Shown here: positions 14,828-23,802 of the stretch, piece by piece
Layout of the letters: every line of letters begins with the position of its first letter
Numbering within the stretch: position 1 is the stretch's first letter
Source: a virus
Length of the DNA: 27,367 bases
Virus record (IMG/VR): IMGVR_UViG_3300031997_000052
Location: 1-27,367 of that record
Strand: one strand, 5' to 3'
Translations under genes and position numbers: made by a program
Notes under the pieces: model-generated
The model's input: the letters and a program-made list of their open reading frames with translations, nothing else
The model's database searches: none
Told to the model about the DNA's origin: nothing

Positions 14828-15289
14828 ATGGCAATAAATTTAAGTAATATATCATGGCATCAAAAAAATAATCAAATTACTACATTTTATAATGTAGGAG
14901 CTAGTCTATACACAATTATATTTAGTAAGTCCCCTGACAATTTTAATAATAATATTAAAGAATTATTTACTAATCAAACAAAAATTACGATACCCGAAGA
15001 TACATGGAAAATAGTTGTTGATATGCACGATGAATCAACACATGAAACTGGGTGGACTATATCAAAAGATAGTGGGTTAACAGAATTTGCTACTATTGTT
15101 GAAGTAACACAACATTTCGAAACATTAATAAATCCAACATCTATGATATTTGTTTGCCCTAATACAATGTTTAAAAAGATAGGTAAATTATTTACAACAG
15201 CTGTACGGGATGTATGGAATGTAACACCTGTAAATGGAGATGAAAATAGTTATTTTTATTTTTCAAAAAAAAATACCATCAGTATATAA
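14828..15289 (+). CDS. Hypothetical protein of the fibre block, 153 aa
   Basis: I do not recognise this protein. It is rich in Asn, Thr and Ile with mixed strand and helix (LSNISWHQKNNQITTFYNVG, KELFTNQTKITIPEDTWKIV). No signal peptide or membrane segment is seen. TGAGGTAATAAACA precedes the ATG, and the gene lies 32 bases after the previous stop, so it is probably a cotranscribed virion or assembly protein. The late promoter of the next gene overlaps its last codons. Confidence 0.5.
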   Translation: MAINLSNISWHQKNNQITTFYNVGASLYTIIFSKSPDNFNNNIKELFTNQTKITIPEDTWKIVVDMHDESTHETGWTISKDSGLTEFATIVEVTQHFETLINPTSMIFVCPNTMFKKIGKLFTTAVRDVWNVTPVNGDENSYFYFSKKNTISI

Positions 15290-15292
15290 ATA
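15285..15292 (+). promoter_or_regulatory. T4-type late promoter TATAAATA overlapping a stop codon
   Basis: TATAAATA spans the stop of the preceding gene (15289) and lies 30 bases before the ATG at 15322. Confidence 0.65.
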
Positions 15293-15321
15293 TTAGTATA
15301 AATTAACCAAGGAGAAAATAT

Positions 15322-16578
15322 ATGTTAGATTTATTTAGATTAGTTGGAGGGATTGACCTTCAAGCGGAAGATTTAAGCAGTAATGCTAATATTTTGCAAG
15401 GTGCTGGTGTACCTGGTGGAGATAGTGGGGAACAAGACGCTGCACCACGCGGTAGTATTTATTTAATGACAGGTGCGGAAACTAATCATTTGCAGTTGTT
15501 TTATAAATGGACTACAGTAAACAACAGCGCAGCTGATTGGCGTCAGTCAGCAAGTAAAGATTATGTAGATGCTGTTGCACAAGGTCTTAGTTGGAGAGCA
15601 CCAGTTCGAGTTATAGATACAACAGTATATGCTAATGTTGCAGCGTTTCCAACTAGTGGAACAATTGATAGTGTTCCGTTAAATGCAGGAGATAGAGTTT
15701 TATTTGCAAATGTTACAGCGGCTGGTGAAAATAACGTATATATTTGGGATGGTACAACTTGGACAGAAGATGTAAACCAGGAATCTGATGGTGATGCAGT
15801 ATTAGTTCAAGTTGGTTCAAAAGCTGAGACCCAATGGGTATTTGATGGAACGAATTGGGTGCAATTTGGGGGTGCAGCTTCACAGGCTGAGTTAAGTTTT
15901 ATACGTGATTATATTGGTAAAACTGGCCCTGGAGCAGAAAATCCTACTTATTCATCAACAAATGTAATTACACAAAGTTCTACGTTAGAAACAGCAATTG
16001 GTGCATTAGATGCTGTTAATGGTGATGGTGAGATTACAAATGATGTGGCAGATAATGTTGGTACACTATATGCGTTATCTGATAATTTAACACAAGCTGG
16101 TGGTGCATTAACTGTAACAGATGCGTTAAATGAACTAAATAATGCAATTGGTGATAAATCATATACACAAAACAATGTTGTTATTGACGGTGAAAGTACT
16201 GCTGCAAGTATTGAAAAATTGGACATTGCGGTTGGTAGTTTGTATGCACAAGGGGATACAATCAACTTAACTAATGTCAATGTTACTGTGACACCTGTTA
16301 CTGTTGACACGATTGATACATCAGCTGCAACTGAAGTTAAATGGCTAATTCAAGTACGTGAAACTAGTACTCCTGCAAATAGACAAGCATCTGAAATTCA
16401 TGCGTTAACTAATGGCACAACTGTTGATTTTACACGTTATGGTGTGTTAAAAATTGGCTCAGCTATTGCTGGATTAGTTATTTCATCAGATATCAATGCC
16501 GGTTCAATTAGATTACGTGTTAAAGCAACAAACAATTTAGATATTGTTGTAAAGCGTATCGGTTATTCAGCATTCTAA
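15322..16578 (+). CDS. Virion structural / tail fibre protein, 418 aa
   Basis: An N-terminal module around residues 45-75 has the pattern APRGSIYLMTG...LFYKW...ADWRQ, which is shared in form with the gene at 16687 and is common in fibre-related phage proteins. Residues about 85-185 form a beta domain (NAGDRVLFANVTAAGENNVY, WDGTTWTED, QWVFDGTNWVQFGG) of the type that precedes fibre shafts. The C-terminal half alternates short helices and strands and ends in a beta domain. AAGGAG before the ATG is the best ribosome binding site of the block, so the product may be abundant. A terminator follows at 16602. Confidence 0.7.
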   Translation: MLDLFRLVGGIDLQAEDLSSNANILQGAGVPGGDSGEQDAAPRGSIYLMTGAETNHLQLFYKWTTVNNSAADWRQSASKDYVDAVAQGLSWRAPVRVIDTTVYANVAAFPTSGTIDSVPLNAGDRVLFANVTAAGENNVYIWDGTTWTEDVNQESDGDAVLVQVGSKAETQWVFDGTNWVQFGGAASQAELSFIRDYIGKTGPGAENPTYSSTNVITQSSTLETAIGALDAVNGDGEITNDVADNVGTLYALSDNLTQAGGALTVTDALNELNNAIGDKSYTQNNVVIDGESTAASIEKLDIAVGSLYAQGDTINLTNVNVTVTPVTVDTIDTSAATEVKWLIQVRETSTPANRQASEIHALTNGTTVDFTRYGVLKIGSAIAGLVISSDINAGSIRLRVKATNNLDIVVKRIGYSAF

Positions 16579-16601
16579 GTTTTACTTTACAAATTAATAA
16601 G

Positions 16602-16625
16602 AAAGGTGGTACTTCCGCCTTTTTT
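16602..16625 (+). terminator. Rho-independent terminator
   Basis: AAAGGTGG (16602-16609) pairs with CCGCCTTT (16615-16622) with one G-T wobble over a 5-base loop, and a run of six T follows. It ends the transcript of the 418-residue structural gene. Confidence 0.85.
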
Positions 16626-16648
16626 ATTGTTCCATATATTTAACTAAA

Positions 16649-16656
16649 TATAAATA
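16649..16656 (+). promoter_or_regulatory. T4-type late promoter TATAAATA
   Basis: TATAAATA lies between the terminator and the ATG at 16687, 30 bases upstream of the start. Confidence 0.68.
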
Positions 16657-16686
16657 TATAATAAAACTTATAACATAGGATTAAGC

Positions 16687-17622
16687 ATGGGAAACATTGA
16701 CTACGGATTTACAACAGATATTATTTCTGTCAATGATGTTAATCTTATCACATCTGGCATTATAGATCCAACTATAGGTGTTGGGTTTGAAGCTCCCCAA
16801 GGTTCATTATATTTACGATATAGCGCAAGTACAGCTGGTGCAGTATATGTTAAATTTGGGCCAAATAATATTGATTGGATTCAACTAGGTGCCTCTAATA
16901 ATGATCAATTTATAAGAATATCTGCAACTGATAATTATTCAAATTATTTACAAACAAAATTACTCGCAGGAACTGGAATAACGTTAGTTAATTCGTACGA
17001 TCTGGGTAGTGAAACGTTAACTATAAATGTAGCCACACCTAAGTTATATCATGAATTTATAAATAATCCTACTGCTTCAACCCCACTTGCTATTAATTCA
17101 CTTACATTAGGTGCAGGTGCACAAACTGATACAACAGCTGTTAATGCTATTGCTATTGGTAATCAATCATTAGCTCGACTACCCGGTGGAGTTGTACAAG
17201 CAAGCGGCAGATTTGGATCAACAGGAGATGCACAAACAGGTAAGTATTTATTACGAACTCATACAGTTAATTCGTTAGAAACAGAAATGTTTATTGATGG
17301 AACTGGTGGATCTGATAGGTTAGTATTACCAGATGATTCAACATGGTCATTTAAAGGTATTGTAACTGGACATAAAACTAATGCATCTGATGGGCATGCT
17401 GGGTTTTCATTTGAAGGAGTTATATATCGTGTTGCAGGTGCTAGTTCAGTGGTACTATTAGGTCACACTATTATTAATACAATAGCTCGAAGTAATACTC
17501 AATGGAATATACAAATATATGCCGATACTACAAACGGATCATTAAAAATAACATGCAAAGGACAAACAGGTGCAACTATAAGATGGTTATCTCTCGTTGA
17601 AACGGTTGAAATAACAAATTAA
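16687..17622 (+). CDS. Tail fibre protein with shared C-terminal domain, 311 aa
   Basis: Modules in order: an N-terminal GSLYLRYS...AVYVKFG...DWIQLGA segment; a QFIRISATDNYSNYLQ...LLAGTGITLV segment also found in the gene at 20367; a short shaft; and a C-terminal domain from about residue 175 (GSTGDAQTGKYLLR, ELADTTNGS-like region IYADTTNGSLKITCKG, ATIRWLSLVETVEITN) that is homologous to the end of the 878-residue fibre at 17671. This C-terminal domain type is common at the receptor-facing end of phage fibres. TAGGAT precedes the ATG. The paralogy suggests alternative or co-assembled receptor-binding proteins. Confidence 0.75.
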   Translation: MGNIDYGFTTDIISVNDVNLITSGIIDPTIGVGFEAPQGSLYLRYSASTAGAVYVKFGPNNIDWIQLGASNNDQFIRISATDNYSNYLQTKLLAGTGITLVNSYDLGSETLTINVATPKLYHEFINNPTASTPLAINSLTLGAGAQTDTTAVNAIAIGNQSLARLPGGVVQASGRFGSTGDAQTGKYLLRTHTVNSLETEMFIDGTGGSDRLVLPDDSTWSFKGIVTGHKTNASDGHAGFSFEGVIYRVAGASSVVLLGHTIINTIARSNTQWNIQIYADTTNGSLKITCKGQTGATIRWLSLVETVEITN

Positions 17623-17633
17623 ACAGCACAATG

Positions 17634-17641
17634 AATAAATA
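17634..17641 (+). promoter_or_regulatory. Possible variant late promoter AATAAATA
   Basis: AATAAATA lies 29 bases before the ATG of the large fibre gene, the same position as the perfect late words elsewhere, but differs at the first base. Confidence 0.35.
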
Positions 17642-17670
17642 CATATATTAACTATTAAGGATTACTTACT

Positions 17671-20307
17671 ATGAATTCAAACCATGATACCGGTCAAATC
17701 GACTCGCTTTTAACAATCGATACTTCTGTTGCACCTCCATTAGGTGGTGCAACAAATTCACTAACAATTGCTGGAACTGGTGCTTTAGTTTTACCAAATG
17801 GAACAACTGCGCAACAACCAGCAGCTGGTATTGCTCAATTGCGTTACGATTCAACTATTAATGAACTAACATGGAGTGATGCAACTAATTGGTACACATT
17901 ATCAACTGGTGGTACGGTTACTTCAGTTGCGTTTAGTGATGCGTCAACAGCACCAATTTATACAATATCTGGCTCACCTATTACAACAAATGGTACATTA
18001 ACTGTTACATTAGCAACACAAACAGCTAATAAAGTATTTGTAGCACCTAATGGAAGTACAGGACAACCATCGTTTCGTGTATTAGCAACTGCTGATATTC
18101 CAAGTTTAAGTGGTATTTATTTACCATTAGCTGGAGGATCAATGACATCGGGTGCAAATATTACAATGTCAGGTGGTGGTACAATTACTGGATTACCAAC
18201 AACTCCAGCAGGAAGTTCTGATGCTACATCAAAAGCATATGTTGATGCAACTGCATCAAGTTTAAATATACATAATGCAGTTGAAGCAGCTTCTACTACT
18301 GCTCTAACTGCTACTTACAATAACGGATCTGCTGGAGTTAATGCCACTTTAACAAATTCTGGTACACAAGCAGCATTTAGCATTGATGGTTATCCTGTAA
18401 GTCCACCAATTGCTATTGGAACTCGTGTGCTTATTAAAAATCAAGGTACTCAAACACAAAATGGCGTGTATACAGTAACTAATGCAGGTTCTGGTTCTAC
18501 TAACTGGGTATTAACCCGTGCAACTGATTTCGATAATAGTATCAATAATGAAGTACACGCAGGTTCATTTATATTCGTTACAGAAGGTTCAACTCAAAGT
18601 AAGACTGGTTGGGTTGAAACATTTGTTGGAACCGGTACTCCAAATGATCAAATTGTTTTTGGTACAGATAATCTTATATTTACTCAATTTTCTGGAGCAG
18701 GTACATATGCAGCAATAACTCCAATAACATTGACTGGTAGTAATTTTGCATTATCTGGATTATCAGGTTATGGTACGTCTAATCAAGTTATTGGTATGAA
18801 TAATGCTGCTGGTGCTCTTGAATATAAAACAGTATCTGGGGGTACAGCAATAAGTGTTGCAAATACAGCAGGTACAATTACAATTAACAATACAGGTGTT
18901 ACTTCATTAGCGGTTGCAGCATTATCTCAAGCATCTATTACAGTAAGTGCTTCAACTGGATCACTCACATTAACAACAGACCCTGATTTGGATGCATATG
19001 CAGCTTTAGCAACAACTGGAATAGTAGCAAGAACAGGTGCTGGTACAGTAGCAACTCGTACTATAACAGGTACATCTAATCAAATCACCGTTTCAAATGG
19101 TGACGGTGTCGCAGGTGTTCCTGTATTAGCTATTGCAAATAATGTCGTATTACCAGGTACAGGTTCTATGACAATTGTTAGTGGTACATCTGCACAACAA
19201 CCTGCCGCAGGAGCAGGATTAGTTAGATACGATACAACTATTAATTCACCAATGTGGAGTAACGCAACAACTTGGTCACAATTTGGTACAGTAACTTCTG
19301 TTGGTGTCTCTGGTGGTACTACAGGATTAACAACTTCAGGTGGTCCAATAACATCATCAGGTACAATAACTATAGGTGGTACATTAGGTATTGCTAATGG
19401 TGGTACAGGAACAACTGCAATTCCAACAAACGGACAATTGCATATTGGTAATGGTACAAATTTTACATTAAGTACATTAACTGCTGGTACTGGTGTATCA
19501 ATTACAAACGGTGCCGGTACAATTTCAATTAATAATACAGGTGTTACGAGTGTTGGATTTACTGATGCATCAACATCACCAATTTATTCTGTAACTAATT
19601 CACCTGTTACAACAACTGGTACATTAACTATTACATTAGCAACACAAACAACTAATAAAGTGTTTGCTGCACCTAATGGAAGTACAGGTCAACCATCATT
19701 CCGCGCATTAGCGTATGCTGATTTACCAGTTAAATTATATATTGAAAATCCAAGTTCACCAACTACTCCGTTAGCAGCTGGTACAAATGCGGTAGCTATT
19801 GGAAGTGGATCAAGTGCATCTGGTACAAGTACATATGCAGTTGGAACTGGTACTAACGCATCAATATATGGATCAAAAGCTTACGCAAACGGTAATTTTA
19901 CAAGTGCTGGTGATGCACAATCTGGAATGTATATATTACGTAATATAACAGCTAATGCTGCACCACTTGAATTGTTCTTAGATGGTGCAACTGGAACGCA
20001 AAGGTTAATTTTATCTAATAACTCGGTATGGACATTTAAAATATTAATCGCAGCTCGTAGAACAGATGCAGTGGGTGGTGGAAGTGGATATAGTTATGAA
20101 GGTGTAATTCGTAAAGATGCTTCATCTGCATCTACAACATTAGTTGGAAATCCTTCAAAAGTTATTCTTGGTGAAACTAATGCTGGATGGGATGTTACAC
20201 TATCTGCTGATACAACAAACGGTTCATTAAAATTAACTGCAACAGGTGAAGCAGCTAAAACCATCAGATGGGTCGCAACTGTTATAACTGTTGAAGTAAC
20301 AAATTAA
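17671..20307 (+). CDS. Large modular tail fibre protein, 878 aa
   Basis: This is a Thr/Ser/Gly/Asn-rich fibre built of repeated modules. It carries two copies of a GTTAQQPAAGIAQLRYD-type unit (about 47-63 and 508-524), each followed by a W-S-x-A-T-x-W strand. It carries two copies of a longer unit (NGTLTVTLATQTANKVFVAP near 108 and GTLTITLATQTTNKVFAAP near 650). An inserted domain at about 185-350 contains TSKAYVDATA, GTRVLIKNQGTQTQNGVYTV and WVLTRATDFDN, typical of phage fibres. The C-terminal domain (about 742-878) is shared with the fibre at 16687. AAGGAT precedes the ATG. It is probably the main host-recognition fibre, and its repetition makes it prone to recombination. Confidence 0.8.
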   Translation: MNSNHDTGQIDSLLTIDTSVAPPLGGATNSLTIAGTGALVLPNGTTAQQPAAGIAQLRYDSTINELTWSDATNWYTLSTGGTVTSVAFSDASTAPIYTISGSPITTNGTLTVTLATQTANKVFVAPNGSTGQPSFRVLATADIPSLSGIYLPLAGGSMTSGANITMSGGGTITGLPTTPAGSSDATSKAYVDATASSLNIHNAVEAASTTALTATYNNGSAGVNATLTNSGTQAAFSIDGYPVSPPIAIGTRVLIKNQGTQTQNGVYTVTNAGSGSTNWVLTRATDFDNSINNEVHAGSFIFVTEGSTQSKTGWVETFVGTGTPNDQIVFGTDNLIFTQFSGAGTYAAITPITLTGSNFALSGLSGYGTSNQVIGMNNAAGALEYKTVSGGTAISVANTAGTITINNTGVTSLAVAALSQASITVSASTGSLTLTTDPDLDAYAALATTGIVARTGAGTVATRTITGTSNQITVSNGDGVAGVPVLAIANNVVLPGTGSMTIVSGTSAQQPAAGAGLVRYDTTINSPMWSNATTWSQFGTVTSVGVSGGTTGLTTSGGPITSSGTITIGGTLGIANGGTGTTAIPTNGQLHIGNGTNFTLSTLTAGTGVSITNGAGTISINNTGVTSVGFTDASTSPIYSVTNSPVTTTGTLTITLATQTTNKVFAAPNGSTGQPSFRALAYADLPVKLYIENPSSPTTPLAAGTNAVAIGSGSSASGTSTYAVGTGTNASIYGSKAYANGNFTSAGDAQSGMYILRNITANAAPLELFLDGATGTQRLILSNNSVWTFKILIAARRTDAVGGGSGYSYEGVIRKDASSASTTLVGNPSKVILGETNAGWDVTLSADTTNGSLKLTATGEAAKTIRWVATVITVEVTN
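17793..17843 (+). repeat. 51-bp exact repeat shared by two fibre genes, copy 1
   Basis: These 51 bases are identical to 20450-20500, in frame, in the next fibre gene. They encode the NGTTAQQPAAGIAQLR module. Exact DNA identity in otherwise diverged genes points to recent copying or gene conversion. Confidence 0.9.
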
Positions 20308-20312
20308 TAGTG

Positions 20313-20347
20313 TAGAATAATGAAGGAGTTAAAACTTCATTATTCTA
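20313..20347 (+). other. Perfect 13-bp stem-loop between fibre genes
   Basis: Bases 20313-20325 pair perfectly with 20335-20347 over a 9-base loop. An AAGGAG motif spans the end of the 5' arm and the loop, but no start codon uses it; the next gene has its own TAGGAAT site. No U-run follows, so it is more likely an RNA processing or stability element than a terminator. Confidence 0.6.
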
Positions 20348-20366
20348 AAAACATATAGGAATAAGT

Positions 20367-21827
20367 ATGGATTTTGATCATAGTATTGAAGTTATAACAT
20401 TAGATACCGCTAACACTCTTACAATTCAGGGTACGGGTTCTATTGTTATACCAAATGGAACAACTGCGCAACAACCAGCAGCTGGTATTGCTCAATTGCG
20501 ATATGATACTACAACTAATCAAGTAATGTGGAGCAATGCATCTTCATGGAATACATTTGCCTCAGCTTCTGATCAATATGTTAAAATATCCGCAACTGAT
20601 ACTACCGCTAATTATTTACAACCAAAATTAATAGCAGGTACTGGTATAACTATTGTTAAATCTGCTGCTGGGAATGAAACATTAACATTAAGTAATTCAG
20701 GTGCAGTTATTGGTGATCAAGCAGCTATTCAAATTAGTACTACTGCTCCAGTTACAATGACAACTACATTAACTGATATAATATTTAATATATCAGATGT
20801 ATTAAATAATTCAGCAATTTTAAATTGGGTATCTGGTGTAAGTATATCAGTTGGACAAACTGGTCCGTATTTAATATATTACAATGCTCCAAATGTAGGT
20901 GGTGGTGGAACTAGAACAATAACATTTAGAGTCAGGAAAAATACTGATACAGTATTGAACGGAGGTACAACTGTTTCAGCATTCGCTAATAGTAATAACC
21001 CAGATATGTCGTGTTCATTTGTTGCAATATTGACTGCTGGTGATACTCTACAGCTTCAAGTATCTGATTCAAGAACTGGTGAAGTTAGACCAGCCGGTGT
21101 TACATTTGGAGCAATAAGATTGACAGCTGCAACTGGCTCGCAAGGAGCTCAAGGTAATGCTGGAGCTGCCGGTCCAACTGGATCTGGAACAAATATTAAT
21201 GTATATGATGAAAGTATTGCAGTAATTGGTACACCATTTAGTATTTTAAATTTTACAGGTGCAGGAGTTGTCGCTACAGCCGGTTCTGGCGGGACAGTTA
21301 ATATATCAATACCTGGTGGTACTGCAATATTAAAATCTTATACATATTATCCAGGTAGTATGGATAATCCAATTAATGCAAGTTGGGTGATAAATGCATT
21401 AGCACCTATGGTTTCAGATCCTACATATGGTGCATTTAATGTTAGGCAATTTAATGATACCACAGAGCAAGGGGTCGGCTGTTATTTTACAATACCAGCT
21501 GGTGCTAATAATGTAACACTAAAATTTAAAGGGCGAGCACAAACAGCGGGTGGTGCAGTTAGATCTGTACAACTTAGATTATACTCAAAAAGTATCCCAG
21601 ATGCTGCTACGGTTGGATCATGGTCTTCACCTCTTGCATTAACAACATTTTCAATACCGAATGATGCATTATATCATTATTATTCGCAAGTGATCTCGCT
21701 TGCTTCATTAGGAATGACAGCAAATACATTATACCAACTTGAAATAACTAGAACTTCAAGTGTAACAAGTGGTACTAATTTAACTGGTAATTGGTTGATG
21801 ATTGAAATGACGTATGAGTTTACCTAA
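20367..21827 (+). CDS. Tail fibre protein with collagen-like segment, 486 aa
   Basis: Modules in order: a TLTIQGTGSIVIPNGTTAQQ segment with the same QPAAGIAQLRYD unit as the 878-residue fibre; a QYVKISATDTTANYLQPKLI / AGTGITIV segment shared with the fibre at 16687; a C1q/TNF-like beta domain (TTLTDIIFNISDVLNNSAIL to LRLTAATG, about 130-250), which often forms trimers; a short Gly-x-y run (GSQGAQGNAGAAGPTGSG, about 253-270); and a C-terminal beta domain with YYPGSMDNPINASWVI. The collagen-like run supports a trimeric fibre. The stop overlaps the next start by one base (TAATG), so the two are coupled. Confidence 0.75.
   Translation: MDFDHSIEVITLDTANTLTIQGTGSIVIPNGTTAQQPAAGIAQLRYDTTTNQVMWSNASSWNTFASASDQYVKISATDTTANYLQPKLIAGTGITIVKSAAGNETLTLSNSGAVIGDQAAIQISTTAPVTMTTTLTDIIFNISDVLNNSAILNWVSGVSISVGQTGPYLIYYNAPNVGGGGTRTITFRVRKNTDTVLNGGTTVSAFANSNNPDMSCSFVAILTAGDTLQLQVSDSRTGEVRPAGVTFGAIRLTAATGSQGAQGNAGAAGPTGSGTNINVYDESIAVIGTPFSILNFTGAGVVATAGSGGTVNISIPGGTAILKSYTYYPGSMDNPINASWVINALAPMVSDPTYGAFNVRQFNDTTEQGVGCYFTIPAGANNVTLKFKGRAQTAGGAVRSVQLRLYSKSIPDAATVGSWSSPLALTTFSIPNDALYHYYSQVISLASLGMTANTLYQLEITRTSSVTSGTNLTGNWLMIEMTYEFT
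20450..20500 (+). repeat. 51-bp exact repeat shared by two fibre genes, copy 2
   Basis: Identical to 17793-17843. The protein similarity extends beyond the exact match, but the DNA diverges on both sides. Confidence 0.9.
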
Positions 21828-22624
21828 TGGCAATACAATTAACAAGAGCGAATCCGGTTGCTAATTTATCATTTTTGCACTCTAGTAATATTCCAGGACC
21901 GGGGCTTACAACCGCTAGACAAGCACAAACGTTTATGTGTTGGATAAGTGGTGATGCTAATGTATGGACAGCAACTCAAGCATCAAGTATTTGTGGAATG
22001 TATGATGGTACATATGATGCTAGTACCCTTCCAACCACTGCATTACAAATTGGAGCAAAATTGAATGGCGATGGCGTGTTTTTATGGACATGGGGAGGTG
22101 TAGTTTTAGTTAGCACGAGTCCGACTTCAGGTAATGGAGCTATTACGCCATATACACCCACAGCTAATATTTGGTTTCATGTTGTATATGCGTGTAATAC
22201 ATGGACTGGAACAAATCAAACTCATTTAATGTATATAAACGGTGTATTACGAGCATCAAGTACAAATATATTACAAGTTGATGGACAATTTACTCAAAAT
22301 TTTATTAATGGGTACCCACAAGTAATTCCTGTTACAGGGAATGAAACAGCTAATGTTAAAGTTGATGATGTACGTTTATATAATAGACAATTAACTGCTA
22401 ATGAAATATTGACAATATATAACAGTTATGGTAGTATAGATGATATTGTATCAGGATTAGTTGCACATTATATATTTGAAGAAAGCATAAATGGGCTACC
22501 TACAACTAATGTTTATGATTGTAGTGCAAGTGTTAATAATTTAAGAATGCAGAACTATGGAGGTACAGCTATAACATATTGTGATGGAGTGACTGGCTCT
22601 AATGTAAGAGTACCACAAATTTAA
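21827..22624 (+). CDS. LamG/concanavalin-like virion protein, 265 aa
   Basis: The protein has the signature of a LamG-type jelly roll: TFMCWISGDANVW near the start, IWFHVVYACNTWTGTNQTHL with MYINGVLRASS in the middle, and VKVDDVRLYNRQLTANEILT toward the end. This last D-D-V-R-x-Y-N-R-x-L-T-x-x-E-I string is the usual final strand of LamG-3 domains. Residues 205-265 form a short extra unit with GLVAHYIFEES, which looks like the first strand of a second, truncated LamG domain. Such domains bind sugars, so receptor or surface glycan binding is likely. The gene is coupled to the fibre before it by a one-base overlap. Confidence 0.75.
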   Translation: MAIQLTRANPVANLSFLHSSNIPGPGLTTARQAQTFMCWISGDANVWTATQASSICGMYDGTYDASTLPTTALQIGAKLNGDGVFLWTWGGVVLVSTSPTSGNGAITPYTPTANIWFHVVYACNTWTGTNQTHLMYINGVLRASSTNILQVDGQFTQNFINGYPQVIPVTGNETANVKVDDVRLYNRQLTANEILTIYNSYGSIDDIVSGLVAHYIFEESINGLPTTNVYDCSASVNNLRMQNYGGTAITYCDGVTGSNVRVPQI

Positions 22625-22655
22625 TAAGTACAATAAAAAATAGGATAATAACATA

Positions 22656-23603
22656 ATGGCAAATTATTTAAAAATAATTGGAGAATTTTTCCCAACTGCA
22701 TCAGTACAATTAACTGGAACTGATCCTTCAGTGTATTCTAATATTGCGTGGAATTCTACTCAAATATCACAAAATACTCTTGATCAATATATTCCTAAAT
22801 CAACTAACGATATTAGAAATACATACTCAGACCGCACCGAAAATGCAATTGTTCATAGTGTTGTAAATAACACAGCAAGTATAATATTAGCTAGCACTCC
22901 AGTATATTCTACTGGTACAGATTCATTAACCGGTAGAGCATATATTGCTCCGGCAGATAGCGCAATACTGTCAAAATTACCAGTTGTTGGAATAGTTGTT
23001 GGAGACATTAATCCAAATACAGCTGGCATTATATGTACAGTTGGTATATTAAAAGGTGTATTAAATACAATAAGTTACAACGCAGGAGATGTATTGTACG
23101 TTGCATCTGGTGGTGGAATTACAAATATAAAACCAACTGATACTAATCAATGGCAACAAGTAGCTACAGTAGACGAAGCTTTAACATCAGGTAATTTAAA
23201 TATTAATTTACATTCTGTGCAAACGATATTTACACAACGATCTATTGATATTCCTATATTTGGAACAACATCACAATTATACCGATCTTCAACTAGCACA
23301 TCATATACATCGGTTGCTCGTTTTATATATCGAGGATCTAATATATTTGGACCTCCATCATACATTAAAGCAGTCTGTTGGAGTTCAATGAGTTCTAAAA
23401 CAGCAAATGTTAGATTATTTGATATTACAAATGGTTTAGTTATAGCAACATCTGATACATTTAATGATACAACCGCTACAGTAATTGATTTAAATGTTAT
23501 ATCTAATATACCAGTAAATGAGGCGATTTTAGAATTTCAAATAATAACATCTTTCGCAAATAATACTGTATCTATATCATCTGGACACATATATTTTAAC
23601 TAA
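22656..23603 (+). CDS. Virion structural protein, 315 aa
   Basis: The N-terminal part (MANYLKIIGEFFPTASVQL, then SNIAWNSTQISQNTLDQY) looks like a capsid or fibre-anchoring segment. The middle (AYIAPADSAILSKLPVVGIV, YNAGDVLYVASGGGITN) resembles beta domains of fibre and baseplate wedge proteins. A C-terminal beta domain starts near residue 220 (YRSSTSTSYTSVARFIYRGS). No enzyme motif is seen. TAGGAT precedes the ATG. It is the last gene of the plus-strand fibre block; no terminator is evident before the disrupted minus-strand gene that follows. Confidence 0.62.
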   Translation: MANYLKIIGEFFPTASVQLTGTDPSVYSNIAWNSTQISQNTLDQYIPKSTNDIRNTYSDRTENAIVHSVVNNTASIILASTPVYSTGTDSLTGRAYIAPADSAILSKLPVVGIVVGDINPNTAGIICTVGILKGVLNTISYNAGDVLYVASGGGITNIKPTDTNQWQQVATVDEALTSGNLNINLHSVQTIFTQRSIDIPIFGTTSQLYRSSTSTSYTSVARFIYRGSNIFGPPSYIKAVCWSSMSSKTANVRLFDITNGLVIATSDTFNDTTATVIDLNVISNIPVNEAILEFQIITSFANNTVSISSGHIYFN

Positions 23604-23613
23604 ATATTTGAAT

Positions 23614-23778
23614 TTACTCTGATATAATTGACCTACCAGTGAAAATACATTCTAATTTCTCATTAATGTATGCAATTTCATGAGGCATCATAGGTAAATG
23701 TTTATTAGCATGTTTGTTACATTCCGAAAAATCTATACCACACTCATAAGACTTTTGGCATATTTTAATATATTCATT
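23614..23778 (-). pseudogene. C-terminal half of a small gene split by element E2
   Basis: On the minus strand an open frame runs from the left edge of E2 to a TAA at 23614, with 54 codons (NEYIKICQKSYECGID...GRSIISE) and no start codon of its own at the proper end. It holds three Cys and the motif KHANKHLPMMPHEIAYINEK. If E2 is removed between TCATT (23774-23778) and about base 25238, it joins in frame to the ORF at 25236-25358, giving a protein of about 94 residues with an N-terminal membrane segment. The family is not recognised. Confidence 0.6.
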
Positions 23779-23802
23779 GGAAGTAGACTCGACGTCTGCT
23801 GA

